Shown here piece after piece: positions 11,804-25,900 of a DNA stretch of 64,000 nucleotides. The position numbers were made by a program, and so were the translations under genes. The DNA is taken from the NCBI GenBank assembly GCA_964020155.1, contig OZ026553.1, forward strand, positions 5,309,009-5,373,008, read 5' to 3'. How positions within the stretch are numbered: position 1 is the stretch's first letter; each line of letters begins with the position of its first letter. The notes beneath the pieces were generated by a model, which had not been told where the DNA came from, made no database searches, and saw nothing but the letters and a program-made list of their open reading frames with translations. The stretch is from Chondrilla cf. caribensis (taxonomy: Eukaryota; Porifera; Demospongiae; Chondrillida; Chondrillidae).

Positions 11804-12886
11804 AGAGTCAAAGATTACTTTTCATCTAGTGATTCGAAACAGACTACACCATCCACTGGACGACCTGGTGATCACTCAACCTACCTTGATCCTGAATCAG
11901 TTGAGGTACTTCGAAAAAATAGTAAGTTGGGAGAAGGTACCTTTGCCAAGGTTTATAAAGGGAAATACAGTGGACAACCTTGTGCAGTTAAGGTGTTCAA
12001 AGAGGATGCGTTGAAAAATAAACAAGTTGAGGAGCATGACTTGGCTTACCTTTGTGATTTACAAGCTCCCAACATTGTACAAATCCATGGCCTCTGGGTT
12101 GACCCCTACAAAGATAGGAAAGCCCTTTCTCTTGTGATGGAGCTTTGCGATACCTCACTGTACGAGTACATAAGAGTACATAAGGATGTAAAAACACATA
12201 AATCACATAAAGCAAGGGGAATACCAAAATGTGATAAGCTGAAAATCCTTCATGATCTCACCAATGCCATGTTATACCTTCACGATGAGCATATTGTGCA
12301 TGGTGATCTGAGATCACCCAATGTCCTCCTAGTCAACACTAGAGTGGAGTCCAGTGAAGATCAGCCGCTGATAACTGCTAAAGTTGCCGACTTTGATCTA
12401 GCACGACATGTTGATCCCAGCAGTCTCACTCATGACACTGCTCATTTTGCTGATGAGAACTACCTCCCACCAGAAGCTATTGATGAAGACAGGAAAAATG
12501 TACGTCTGACTTTCAGTGTTGACGTGTTCTGCTTTGGCCCATTAGCCATTGAGCTAGCCTGCATGGAATTCCCTAAACCTGCGGTGAAGGTAGAACGCAA
12601 GCAAGGGCAAGTGGTGAAAGTGCGAGATGAGATTGAACGACGAGAAAAGCACCTCAAGAAAATTGATTTCAGCGAGCGCATGTACACTGATCTGATTGTT
12701 AAGCAGTGTATGGCTGATAGACCTGAACTGAGAGGGAGCTTCCTGGATCTACAGGTCATCATTGAAGCCTTTCAGAAGAAGATGGAAGAGCGTCCTGACC
12801 AGGAGTTGCTTGAAGAAAAACAAGCTGAAATAAATGTAATGCGTAGAAAGATGGAAGAAGACAGCAAAACTCTGGATGGAACTGAG
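11804..12886 (+). CDS. Kinase-domain exon of the giant gene
   Basis: One 1083-nt exon (361 codons) carries the whole kinase domain. It is bounded by a pyrimidine-rich acceptor (...CCTCCACAATAG) and donor GAG|GTGAAT. Numbered from the exon start, it has a glycine loop at 43-48 (GEGTFA), Lys 63 in [13 protein letters not shown] at 166-173 (Gly replaces the Arg of HRD; the catalytic Asp stays), and DFD at 196-198 instead of DFG, then YLPPEAI. Conserved Lys and both Asp residues remain, so it may still bind ATP and Mg, but loss of HRD Arg and DFG Gly is unusual and activity could be altered. Residues after about 300 turn Glu/Lys-rich and lead into the coiled coil. TKL similarity ([16 protein letters not shown]) is shared with the flanking kinase genes. 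Reading on past 12886 hits a stop at once, so splicing is required. Confidence 0.87.
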
Positions 12887-13866
12887 GTGAATTAGTGATT
12901 CTTTCAATTGCATGGACCTTACTCAATGTAGACTTAGTGTACTGTTGTAGTTATAATGCACATGGCTCTGTCTAAACCATTATCTCTGCATTATGTTAGT
13001 CATATGTGATCTAATAGCATTTACATTGTTTCTCTACAATGTCATGGTCCTAATTAGACTCTGAAAGCAGATTTGGAGGCCTTGACTGAAGCCCATGAAG
13101 AATTGCTGGTATTGTGCAACATGAGATTTGCTCTATTTAAATAATTAAACTATCCATTCAATGATATCTTGTAACTGCAGAAGAAACTGCAAAAATCAGA
13201 GACAGACTTGCTTGGAATGAGGGCAGCGAGGGTAGCTACTTTTTATCCAACACAGTGTGAAGTTTAATTATGATACTCTCTGTCTTCCCCAACTCTCCTT
13301 TTTATAGGATGCTCAGAAAACAAATCTTCAGGAGTCAATCAAATCACTCACTGATAGTAATGTACGTGTATGTTTGTTGTATAGCATACAATGATCATTA
13401 TTGTTATGGTTTTAAAAATAAGTTAAAAGTTAAATAAATATGTTCAGCTAAATGAATATAGCTCATATCTATCATAATATGTATCACTAACAGGTCGAAC
13501 TTAGTAAAAAAGATGAGGAAATCAAAAGAATGAAAGAGGATAGGAATTCGGTGTGTTTAATGCTGATATAGACAGACATACATACGTATTAAAATTATTT
13601 TTACAGTTGTTGAGTGGTGATATTCTTAATTTAAAATAGATAATTGCTGACAAAGACAAATTCTGGAAACAAGCAATTGAAACCAAGGTGAAATATAATC
13701 TTATATATTAAATAACCTATTGTGATTTGTATGTGCATGTATGTGTGTGTGGGTGTATGTGGGTAGGTGTTTCTATCCCTCACTCTGTGTGTTCGTATGT
13801 GGGTGGGTGTGATGTGTGTCTTTCTCTCTGTGTGTAATTATCTCTTCTTGCTTCCACTCTGTGTGT

Positions 13867-13936
<70 letters not shown>

Positions 13937-16900
13937 CTACATCCATTATTTCATGGTGTTTTCACTTCCCATTCACTTGTTTGCTGTAGGAGTTATTTGT
14001 TTCCCACCAGTATATATGTATCATTAGTTTGAACACTTATGTGTAGGACAGGGTCAAAGACCTGGAGAATCAATTAGCCAAACAAGAGAAAGTGAACCAA
14101 GATGCTAATCGTGACAGGCTAAATATGAAGCAACAATTGAAAAAGACTGAAGAAGAGAGTGAAAACTTGAAAAGATACAGAGATCAGTGCAGGAAATTGG
14201 AAGTAAATACATGTGACACCTAGTACCTTGTACAATGTACATGTGACACCTAGTACCTTGTACAATGTACATGTGACACCTAGTACCTTGTACAATGTAC
14301 ATGTGACAGCTAGTAACTTGTACAATGTTCGTGTGACAGATGGCATCTTGTACAACGTACATGTGACACCTAGTACCTTGTACAATGTACACATGACACC
14401 TAGTATCTTGTACAATGTACATGTGATACCTAGTACCTTGTACAATGTGCATGTGACAACTGGTATCTTGTACAATGTACATGTGACACATATATTTCAT
14501 TTGGTAAGATGATTTACAGTGTGTGTACGAGTATGTTGATATAGGATCATTGAGTAGTTGACATGTGTCTCTCAATCTTGTGACAGGTTCAGTTGAAGGA
14601 AGAAGAGGAGAAGCTAAGAGCAGCAGAGGAAGAAAAGACCAAATTGAATGCCAAATTGTCAAAAGCAGCAGAATCACTGAAAGTAAGTACTAGTTACTAC
14701 ACACTCTCTGTGCCGTATTACGTTTACTGCTCGAGACCCTAGGGCGCGAAGTGCCCGAGGGCGAGTGCAGTAAACAAAGCAATATGGCAGAGAGAGCATG
14801 TAGTAAGTGGCTTATCGCAAAATAGCCGCCTAGACGTTTGAATTCAAATACTTTTCTTCCCCTCGTTTCGATATTTCCAGTAATTTTGTTTCTCTTTCAA
14901 GAAAATGGTCTATCATAAGCATTAGCAGCCTTCCAGCAGTGAGGGAAGCCAACCGCTATCTATTGTGTAAGCGATTTGATTTCGACGTGGAAGATGACAA
15001 GTCCCAAAAACGAATATGGTGTGGTGCCCCAATTCTGGACGCTTTCTACTTTGGAACATCACGTATGATAATCGGTTGAATTTATTCAAATTTTTCAAAC
15101 GTTGTTTCGTAGATTGAGGATCAGTTTGATACCAAACTTGATCCGAAAAATGGCCGATTCGCGAAGAGAACAGTTTCGCAACAATCCAAAGTGTCCGAAA
15201 TTAGGAAGCGTCAGGGGTTCAGGGCACCTCACCATGAAAGCAGAGCAAAACAAATCGAGCCAATGAAGAAAGTTGTACGTTGTACACCAGTACGAAACTG
15301 ATTGATTGATTGACAATGGTCTTTTAAAGTGTTGATTGATGTAATAATTGTGTGGTTGCGTTGCTAGGTTTCAGGGGGCGCTTGCAGGTTACTGCAGTGC
15401 TGGTAACCTGTATACCGGCATACCAGTCTCTTTGATGTATGACGTCATCGGGCGATAAGTATTAGTATTGTTATTGTTCAATGTACATACATTTGACACC
15501 TAGTACCTTGTACAATGTACACATGCAGCTAGTACCTTGTACTATGTACATGTGACAGCTAGTAACACGTACAATGTATGTGTGACAGGTGGTACCTTGT
15601 ACAAGGTACATGTGACACCTAGTACCTTGTACAATGTACACATGACACCCACATAGTACCTTGTACAATGTACATGTGACACATATAATTCATTAAGGTA
15701 AGATGGTTTACAGTGTGTGTATGTATGGTTAATACAGAATCATTGAGTAGTTGACATGTGTGTCTCTTAATCTTGTGACAGGCTCAGTTGAAGGAAGAAG
15801 AGGAGAAGCTAAGAGCAGCAGAAGAAGAAAAGACCAAATTGAATGCCAAATGGTCAGAAACTGAGAAATCACTTGAAGTAAGTAATGGAATTGTTATTGT
15901 CCAATGTACATACATGTGACACCTAGTACCTTGTACAATGTACATGTGACACGTAGTACCTTGTACAATGTACACATGACACCTAGTACCATGTACAATG
16001 TACATGTGACACCTAGTACCGTGTACAATGTACATAAACACATATTATGATACATTTGATGGGATGATTTACAGTGTGTATTATGATAGAAGTTAGTTGA
16101 CTTGCTGAGCCTTAATAGATTTATGTGTATTTATTTGGACAATTACGTACATCACTTGTTAGCAAATTAACCGGTTAACGGTTACCAGAAATCAGGTAAA
16201 CCTTTAACTGATAAGCGTTAACTGATATCGGATTAACAGGTATAATATTTGTACAATATTTATGTGACACCTAGTACCTTGTACAATGTGCATGTGACAC
16301 CTAGTACCTTGTACAATGTACACATGACACCTAGTATGTTGTACAAATATACTATAATTATTTTGGTAGGATGATTTACAGTGTGTGTATGTATGAGTAT
16401 GTTAATACAGAATCATTGAGTAGTTGACTTGTGTCTCTCAATCTTGTGACAGGCTCGGTTGAAGGAAGAAGAGGAGAAGCTAAGAGCAGCAGAGGAAGAA
16501 AAGACCGAATTGAATGCCAAATTGTCAGAAGCCGAGAAATCACTTGAAGTAAGTATTGGAATTGTTATTATTAAGTGTACATCCATGTGTCACCTAGTAC
16601 CTTGTACAATGTACATGTTACAGCTAGTACCTTGTACAATTTACACGTGACACCTAGTATGTTGTACAATGTACATGTGACACCTAGTATCTTGTACAAT
16701 ATTTATATGACAGCTGGTACCTTGTACAATGTACATGGGACACATAAATTTCATTTGGTAAGATGATTTACATTGTGTGTATATATGAGTATGTCAATAC
16801 AGAATCATTTAGTAGTTGACGTGTGTCTCTCAATCTTGTGACAGGCTCGGTTGAAGGAAGAAGAGGAGAAGCTAAGAGCAGCAGAGAAAGAAAAGACCGA

Positions 16901-19900
16901 ATTGAATGCCAAATTGTCAGAAGCCGAGAAATCACTTGAAGTAAGTATTGGAATTGTTATTATTAAATGTACATCCATGTGTCACCTAGTACCTTGTACA
17001 ATGTACATGTTACAGCTAGTACCTTGTACAATGTACATGTGACAAATATACTGTAATTCATTTGATAAGATGATTTACCGTGTGTGTATATATGAGTATG
17101 TTAATACAGAATCATTGAGTAGTTGACGTGTGTCTCTCAATCTTGTGACAGGCTCGGTTGAAGGAAGAAGAGGAGAAGCTAAGAGCAGCAGAGGAAGAAA
17201 AGACCGAATTGAATGCCAAATTGTCAGAAGCCGAGAAATCACTTGAAGTAAGTATTGGAATTGTTATTATTAAGTGTACATCCATGTGTCACCTAGTACC
17301 TTGTACAATGTACATGTTACAGCTAGTACCTTGTACAATTTACATGTGACACCTAGTATGTTGTACAATGTACATGTGACACCTAGTATCTTGTACAATA
17401 TTTATATGACAGCTGGTACCTTGTACAATGTACATGGGACACATAAATTTCATTTGGTAAGATGATTTACATTGTGTGTATATATGAGTATGTTAATACA
17501 GAATCATTGAGTAGTTGACGTGTGTCTCTCAATCTTGTGACAGGCTCGGTTGAAGGAAGAAGAGGAGAAGCTAAGAGCAGCAGAGGATGAAAAGACCGAA
17601 TTGAATGCCAAATTGTCAGAAGCCGAGAAATCACTTGAAGTAAGTATTGGAATTGTTATTATTAAATGTACATCCATGTGTCACCTAGTACCTTGTACAA
17701 TGTACATGTTACAGCTAGTACCTTGTACAATGTACATGTGACAAATATACTGTAATTCATTTGATAAGATGATTTACCGTGTGTGTATATATGAGTATGT
17801 TAATACAGAATCATTGAGTAGTTGACGTGTGTCTCTCAATCTTGTGACAGGCTCGGTTGAAGGAAGAAGAGGAGAAGCTAAGAGCAGCAGAGGAAGAAAA
17901 GACCGAATTGAATGCCAAATTGTCAGAAGCCGAGAAATCACTTGAAGTAAGTATTGGAATTGTTATTATTAAATGTACATCCATGTGTCACCTAGTACCT
18001 TGTACAATGTACATGTTACAGCTAGTACCTTGTACAATGTACATGTGACAAATATACTGTAATTCATTTGATAAGATGATTTACCGTGTGTGTATATATG
18101 AGTATGTTAATACAGAATCATTGAGTAGTTGACGTGTGTCTCTCAATCTTGTGACAGGCTCGGTTGAAGGAAGAAGAGGAGAAGCTAAGAGCAGCAGAGG
18201 AAGAAAAGACCGAATTGAATGCCAAATTGTCAGAAGCCGAGAAATCACTTGAAGTAAGTATTGGAATTGTTATTATTAAATGTACATCCATGTGTCACCT
18301 AGTACCTTGTACAATGTACATGTGACACCTAGTACCTTGTACAATTTACACGTGACACCTAGTATGTTGTACAATGTACATGTGACACCTAGTATCTTGT
18401 ACAATATTTATATGACAGCTGGTACCTTGTACAATGTACATGGGACACATAAATTTCATTTGGTAAGATGATTTACATTGTGTGTATATATGAGTATGTT
18501 AATACAGAATCATTGAGTAGTTGACGTGTGTCTCTCAATCTTGTGACAGGCTCGGTTGAAGGAAGAAGAGGAGAAGCTAAGAGCAGCAGAGGAAGAAAAG
18601 ACCGAATTGAATGCCAAATTGTCAGAAGCCGAGAAATCACTTGAAGTAAGTATTGGAATTGTTATTATTAAATGTACATCCATGTGTCACCTAGTACCTT
18701 GTACAATGTACATGTTACAGCTAGTACCTTGTACAATGTACATGTGACAAATATACTGTAATTCATTTGATAAGATGATTTACCGTGTGTGTATATATGA
18801 GTATGTTAATACAGAATCATTGAGTAGTTGACGTGTGTCTCTCAATCTTGTGACAGGCTCGGTTGAAGGAAGAAGAGGAGAAGCTAAGAGCAGCAGAGGA
18901 AGAAAAGACCGAATTGAATGCCAAATTGTCAGAAGCCGAGAAATCACTTGAAGTAAGTATTGGAATTGTTATTATTAAATGTACATCCATGTGTCACCTA
19001 GTACCTTGTACAATGTACATGTTACAGCTAGTACCTTGTACAATGTACATGTGACAAATATACTGTAATTCATTTGATAAGATGATTTACCGTGTGTGTA
19101 TATATGAGTATGTTAATACAGAATCATTGAGTAGTTGACGTGTGTCTCTCAATCTTGTGACAGGCTCGGTTGAAGGAAGAAGAGGAGAAGCTAAGAGCAG
19201 CAGAGGAAGAAAAGACCGAATTGAATGCCAAATTGTCAGAAGCCGAGAAATCACTTGAAGTAAGTATTGTAATTGTTATTATTAAATGTACATCCATGTG
19301 TCACCTAGTACCTTGTACAATGTACATGTGACACCTAGTACCTTGTACAATTTACACGTGACACCTAGTATGTTGTACAATGTACATGTGACACCTAGTA
19401 TCTTGTACAATATTTATATGACAGCTGGTACCTTGTACAATGTACATGGGACACATAAATTTCATTTGGTAAGATGATTTACATTGTGTGTATATATGAG
19501 TATGTTAATACAGAATCATTGAGTAGTTGACGTGTGTCTCTCAATCTTGTGACAGGCTCGGTTGAAGGAAGAAGAGGAGAAGCTAAGAGCAGCAGAGGAT
19601 GAAAAGACCGAATTGAATGCCAAATTGTCAGAAGCCGAGAAATCACTTGAAGTAAGTATTGGAATTGTTATTATTAAATGTACATCCATGTGTCACCTAG
19701 TACCTTGTACAATGTACATGTTACAGCTAGTACCTTGTACAATGTACATGTGACAAATATACTGTAATTCATTTGATAAGATGATTTACCGTGTGTGTAT
19801 ATATGAGTATGTTAATACAGAATCATTGAGTAGTTGACGTGTGTCTCTCAATCTTGTGACAGGCTCGGTTGAAGGAAGAAGAGGAGAAGCTAAGAGCAGC

Positions 19901-22900
19901 AGAGGAAGAAAAGACCGAATTGAATGCCAAATTGTCAGAAGCCGAGAAATCACTTGAAGTAAGTATTGGAATTGTTATTATTAAATGTACATCCATGTGT
20001 CACCTAGTACCTTGTACAATGTACATGTGACACCTAGTACCTTGTACAATTTACACGTGACACCTAGTATGTTGTACAATGTACATGTGACACCTAGTAT
20101 CTTGTACAATATTTATATGACAGCTGGTACCTTGTACAATGTACATGGGACACATAAATTTCATTTGGTAAGATGATTTACATTGTGTGTATATATGAGT
20201 ATGTTAATACAGAATCATTGAGTAGTTGACGTGTGTCTCTCAATCTTGTGACAGGCTCGGTTGAAGGAAGAAGAGGAGAAGCTAAGAGCAGCAGAGGATG
20301 AAAAGACCGAATTGAATGCCAAATTGTCAGAAGCCGAGAAATCACTTGAAGTAAGTATTGGAATTGTTATTATTAAATGTACATCCATGTGTCACCTAGT
20401 ACCTTGTACAATGTACATGTTACAGCTAGTACCTTGTACAATGTACATGTGACAAATATACTGTAATTCATTTGATAAGATGATTTACCGTGTGTGTATA
20501 TATGAGTATGTTAATACAGAATCATTGAGTAGTTGACGTGTGTCTCTCAATCTTGTGACAGGCTCGGTTGAAGGAAGAAGAGGAGAAGCTAAGAGCAGCA
20601 GAGGAAGAAAAGACCGAATTGAATGCCAAATTGTCAGAAGCCGAGAAATCACTTGAAGTAAGTATTGTAATTGTTATTATTAAATGTACATCCATGTGTC
20701 ACCTAGTACCTTGTACAATGTACATGTGACACCTAGTACCTTGTACAATTTACACGTGACACCTAGTATGTTGTACAATGTACATGTGACACCTAGTATC
20801 TTGTACAATATTTATATGACAGCTGGTACCTTGTACAATGTACATGGGACACATAAATTTCATTTGGTAAGATGATTTACATTGTGTGTATATATGAGTA
20901 TGTTAATACAGAATCATTGAGTAGTTGACGTGTGTCTCTCAATCTTGTGACAGGCTCGGTTGAAGGAAGAAGAGGAGAAGCTAAGAGCAGCAGAGGATGA
21001 AAAGACCGAATTGAATGCCAAATTGTCAGAAGCCGAGAAATCACTTGAAGTAAGTATTGGAATTGTTATTATTAAATGTACATCCATGTGTCACCTAGTA
21101 CCTTGTACAATGTACATGTTACAGCTAGTACCTTGTACAATGTACATGTGACAAATATACTGTAATTCATTTGATAAGATGATTTACCGTGTGTGTATAT
21201 ATGAGTATGTTAATACAGAATCATTGAGTAGTTGACGTGTGTCTCTCAATCTTGTGACAGGCTCGGTTGAAGGAAGAAGAGGAGAAGCTAAGAGCAGCAG
21301 AGGAAGAAAAGACCGAATTGAATGCCAAATTGTCAGAAGCCGAGAAATCACTTGAAGTAAGTATTGGAATTGTTATTATTAAATGTACATCCATGTGTCA
21401 CCTAGTACCTTGTACAATGTACATGTTACAGCTAGTACCTTGTGCAATGTACATGTGACAAATATACTGTAATTCATTTGATAAGATGATTTACCGTGTG
21501 TGTATATATGAGTATGTTAATACAGAATCATTGAGTAGTTGACGTGTGTCCCTCAATCTTGTGACAGGCTCGGTTGAAGGAAGAAGAGGAGAAGCTAAGA
21601 GCAGCAGAGGAAGAAAAGACCGAATTGAATGCCAAATTGTCAGAAGCCGAGAAATCACTCGAAGTAAGTATTGTAATTGTTATTATTAAATGTACATCCA
21701 TGTGTCACCTAGTACCTTGTACAATGTGCATGTTACAGCTAGTACCTTGTACAATGTACACATGACACCTAGTATGTTGTACAATGTACATGTGACACCT
21801 GGTATCTTGTACAATATTTATGTGACAGCTAGTACCTTGTACAATGTACATGGGACACATAAATTTCATTTGGTAAGATGATTTACAGTGTGTGTATGTA
21901 TGAGTATGTTATTACAGAATCATTGAGTAGTTGACGTGTGTCTCTCAATCTTGTGACAGGCTCGGTTGAAGGAAGAAGAGGAGAAGCTAAGAGCAGCAGA
22001 GGAAGAACAGACCAAATTGAATGCCAAATTGTCAGAAGCCAAGAAATCACTTGAAGTAAGTATTGGAATTGTTATTATTAAATGTACATCCATGTGTCAC
22101 CTAGTACCTTGTACAATGTACATGTGACACCTAGTACCTTGTACAATGTACATGTGACACCTAGTACCTTGTACAATGTGCATGTGACACCTAGTATGTT
22201 GTACAATGTACACATGACACCTAGTATGTTGTACAATGTACATGTGACACCTGGTATCTTGTACAATATTTATGTGACAGCTAGTACCTTGTACAATGTA
22301 CATGGGACACATAAATTTCATTTGGTAAGATGATTTACCATGTGTGTATGTATGAGTATGTTATTACAGAATCATTGAGTAGTTGACGTGTGTCTCTCAA
22401 TCTTGTCACAGGCTCGGTTGAAGGAAGAAGAGGAGAAGCTAAGAGCAGCAGAGGAAGAACAGACCAAATTGAATGCCAAATTGTCAGAAGCCAAGAAATC
22501 ACTTGAAGTAAGTATTGGAATTGTTATTATTAAATGTACATCCATGTGTCACCTAGTACCTTGTACAATGTACATGTGACAAATATACTGTAATTCATTT
22601 GGTAAGATGATTTACTGTGTGTGTATATATGAGTATGTTAATACAGGATCATTGAATAGTTGACTTGTGTCTCTCAATCTTGTAACAGGCTCGGTTGAAG
22701 GAAGAAGAGGAGAAGCTAAGAGCAGCAGAGGAAGAAAAGACCGAATTGAATGCCAAATTGTCAGAAGCCGAGAAATCACTTGAAGTAAGTATTGGAATTG
22801 TTATTATTAAATGTACATCCATGTGTCACCTAGTACCTTGTACAATGTACATGTTACAGCTAGTACCTTGTACAATGTACATGTGACAAATATACTGTAA

Positions 22901-25900
22901 TTCATTTGGTATGATGATTTACCGTGTGTGTATGTATGAGTATGTTAATACAGGATCATTGAGTAGTTGACTTGTGTCTCTCAATCTTGTGACAGGCTCG
23001 GTTGAAGGAAGATGAGGAGAAGCTAAGGGCAGCAGAGGAAGAACAGACCAAATTGAATGCCAAATTGTCAGAAGCCGAGAAATCACTTGAAGTAAGTATT
23101 GGAATTGTTATTATTAAGTGTACATCCATGTGTCACCTAGTACCTTGTACAATGTACATGTTACAGCTAGTACCTTGTACAATGTACATGTGACACCTAG
23201 TACCTTGTACAATGTACATGTGACAGCTAGTACCTTGTACAATGTACATGGGACAAATATACTGTAATTCATTTGGTAGGATGATTTACAGTGTGTGTAT
23301 ATATGAGTATGTTAATACAGAATCATTGAGTAGTTGACGTGTGTCTCTCAATCTTGTGACAGGCTCGGTTGAAGGAAGAAGAGGAGAAGCTAAGAGCAGC
23401 AGAGGAAGAAAAGACCGAATTGAATGCCAAATTGTCAGAAGCCGAGAAATCACTTGAAGTAAGTATTGGAATTGTTATTATTAAATGTACATCCATGTGT
23501 CACCTAGTACCTTGTACAATGTACATGTTACAGCTAGTACCTTGTGCAATGTACATGTGACAAATATACTGTAATTCATTTGATAAGATGATTTACCGTG
23601 TGTGTATATATGAGTATGTTAATACAGAATCATTGAGTAGTTGACTTGTGTCCCTCAATCTTGTGACAGGCTCGGTTGAAGGAAGAAGAGGAGAAGCTAA
23701 GAGCAGCAGAGGAAGAAAAGACCGAATTGAATGCCAAATTGTCAGAAGCCGAGAAATCACTCGAAGTAAGTATTGTAATTGTTATTATTAAATGTACATC
23801 CATGTGTCACCTAGTACCTTGTACAATGTGCATGTTACAGCTAGTACCTTGTACAATGTACACATGACACCTAGTATGTTGTACAATGTACATGTGACAC
23901 CTGGTATCTTGTACAATATTTATGTGACAGCTAGTACCTTGTACAATGTACATGGGACACATAAATTTCATTTGGTAAGATGATTTACAGTGTGTGTATG
24001 TATGAGTATGTTATTACAGAATCATTGAGTAGTTGACGTGTGTCTCTCAATCTTGTGACAGGCTCGGTTGAAGGAAGAAGAGGAGAAGCTAAGAGCAGCA
24101 GAGGAAGAACAGACCAAATTGAATGCCAAATTGTCAGAAGCCAAGAAATCACTTGAAGTAAGTATTGGAATTGTTATTATTAAATGTACATCCATGTGTC
24201 ACCTAGTACCTTGTACAATGTACATGTGACACCTAGTACCTTGTACAATGTACATGTGACACCTAGTACCTTGTACAATGTGCATGTGACACCTAGTATG
24301 TTGTACAATGTACACATGACACCTAGTATGTTGTACAATGTACATGTGACACCTGGTATCTTGTACAATATTTATGTGACAGCTAGTACCTTGTACAATG
24401 TACATGGGACACATAAATTTCATTTGGTAAGATGATTTACCATGTGTGTATGTATGAGTATGTTATTACAGAATCATTGAGTAGTTGACGTGTGTCTCTC
24501 AATCTTGTGACAGGCTCGGTTGAAGGAAGAAGAGGAGAAGCTAAGAGCAGCAGAGGAAGAAAAGACCAAATTGAATGCCAAATTGTCAGAAGCCGAGAAA
24601 TCACTTGAAGTAAGTATTGGAATTGTTATTATTAAATGTACATCCATGTGTCACCTAGTACCTTGTACAATGTACATGTTACAGCTAGTACCTTGTACAA
24701 TGTACATGTGACAAATATACTGTAATTCATTTGATAAGATGATTTACCATGTGTGTATGTATGAGTATGTTATTACAGAATCATTGAGTAGTTGACTTGT
24801 GTCTCTCAATCTTGTCACAGGCTCGGTTGAAGGAAGAAGAGGAGAAGCTAAGAGCAGCAGAGGAAGAACAGACCAAATTGAATGCCAAATTGTCAGAAGC
24901 CAAGAAATCACTTGAAGTAAGTATTGGAATTGTTATTATTAAATGTACATCCATGTGTCACCTAGTACCTTGTACAATGTACATGTGACAAATATACTGT
25001 AATTCATTTGGTAAGATGATTTACTGTGTGTGTATATATGAGTATGTTAATACAGAATCATTGAGTAGTTGACGTGTGTCTCTCAATCTTGTAACAGGCT
25101 CGGTTGAAGGAAGAAGAGGAGAAGCTAAGAGCAGCAGAGGAAGAAATGACCTCATTGAATGCCAAATTGTCAGAAGCCGAGAAATCACTTGAAGTAAGTA
25201 TTGGAATTGTTATTATTAAATGTACATCCATGTGTCACCTAGTACCTTGTACAATGTACATGTTACAGCTAGTACCTTGTACAATGTACATGTGACAAAT
25301 ATACTGTAATTCATTTGGTATGATGATTTACCGTGTGTGTATGTATGAGTATGTTAATACAGGATCATTGAGTAGTTGACTTGTGTCTCTCAATCTTGTG
25401 ACAGGCTCGGTTGAAGGAAGATGAGGAGAAGCTAAGAGCAGCAGAGGAAGAACAGACCAAATTGAATGCCAAATTGTCAGAAGCCGAGAAATCACTTGAA
25501 GTAAGTATTGGAATTGTTATTATTAAGTGTACATCCATGTGTCACCTAGTACCTTGTACAATGTACATGTTACAGCTAGTACCTTGTACAATGTACATGT
25601 GACACCTAGTACCTTGTACAATGTACATGTGACAGCTAGTACCTTGTACAATGTACATGTGACAAATATACTGTAATTCATTTGGTAGGATGATTTACAG
25701 TGTGTGTATATATGAGTATGTTAATACAGAATCATTGAGTAGTTGACGTGTGTCTCTCAATCTTGTGACAGGCTCGGTTGAAGGAAGAAGAGGAGAAGCT
25801 AAGAGCAGCAGAGGAAGAAAAGACCGAATTGAATACCAAATTGTCAGAAGCCGAGAAATCACTTGAAGTAAGTATTGGAATTGTTATTATTAAATGTACA

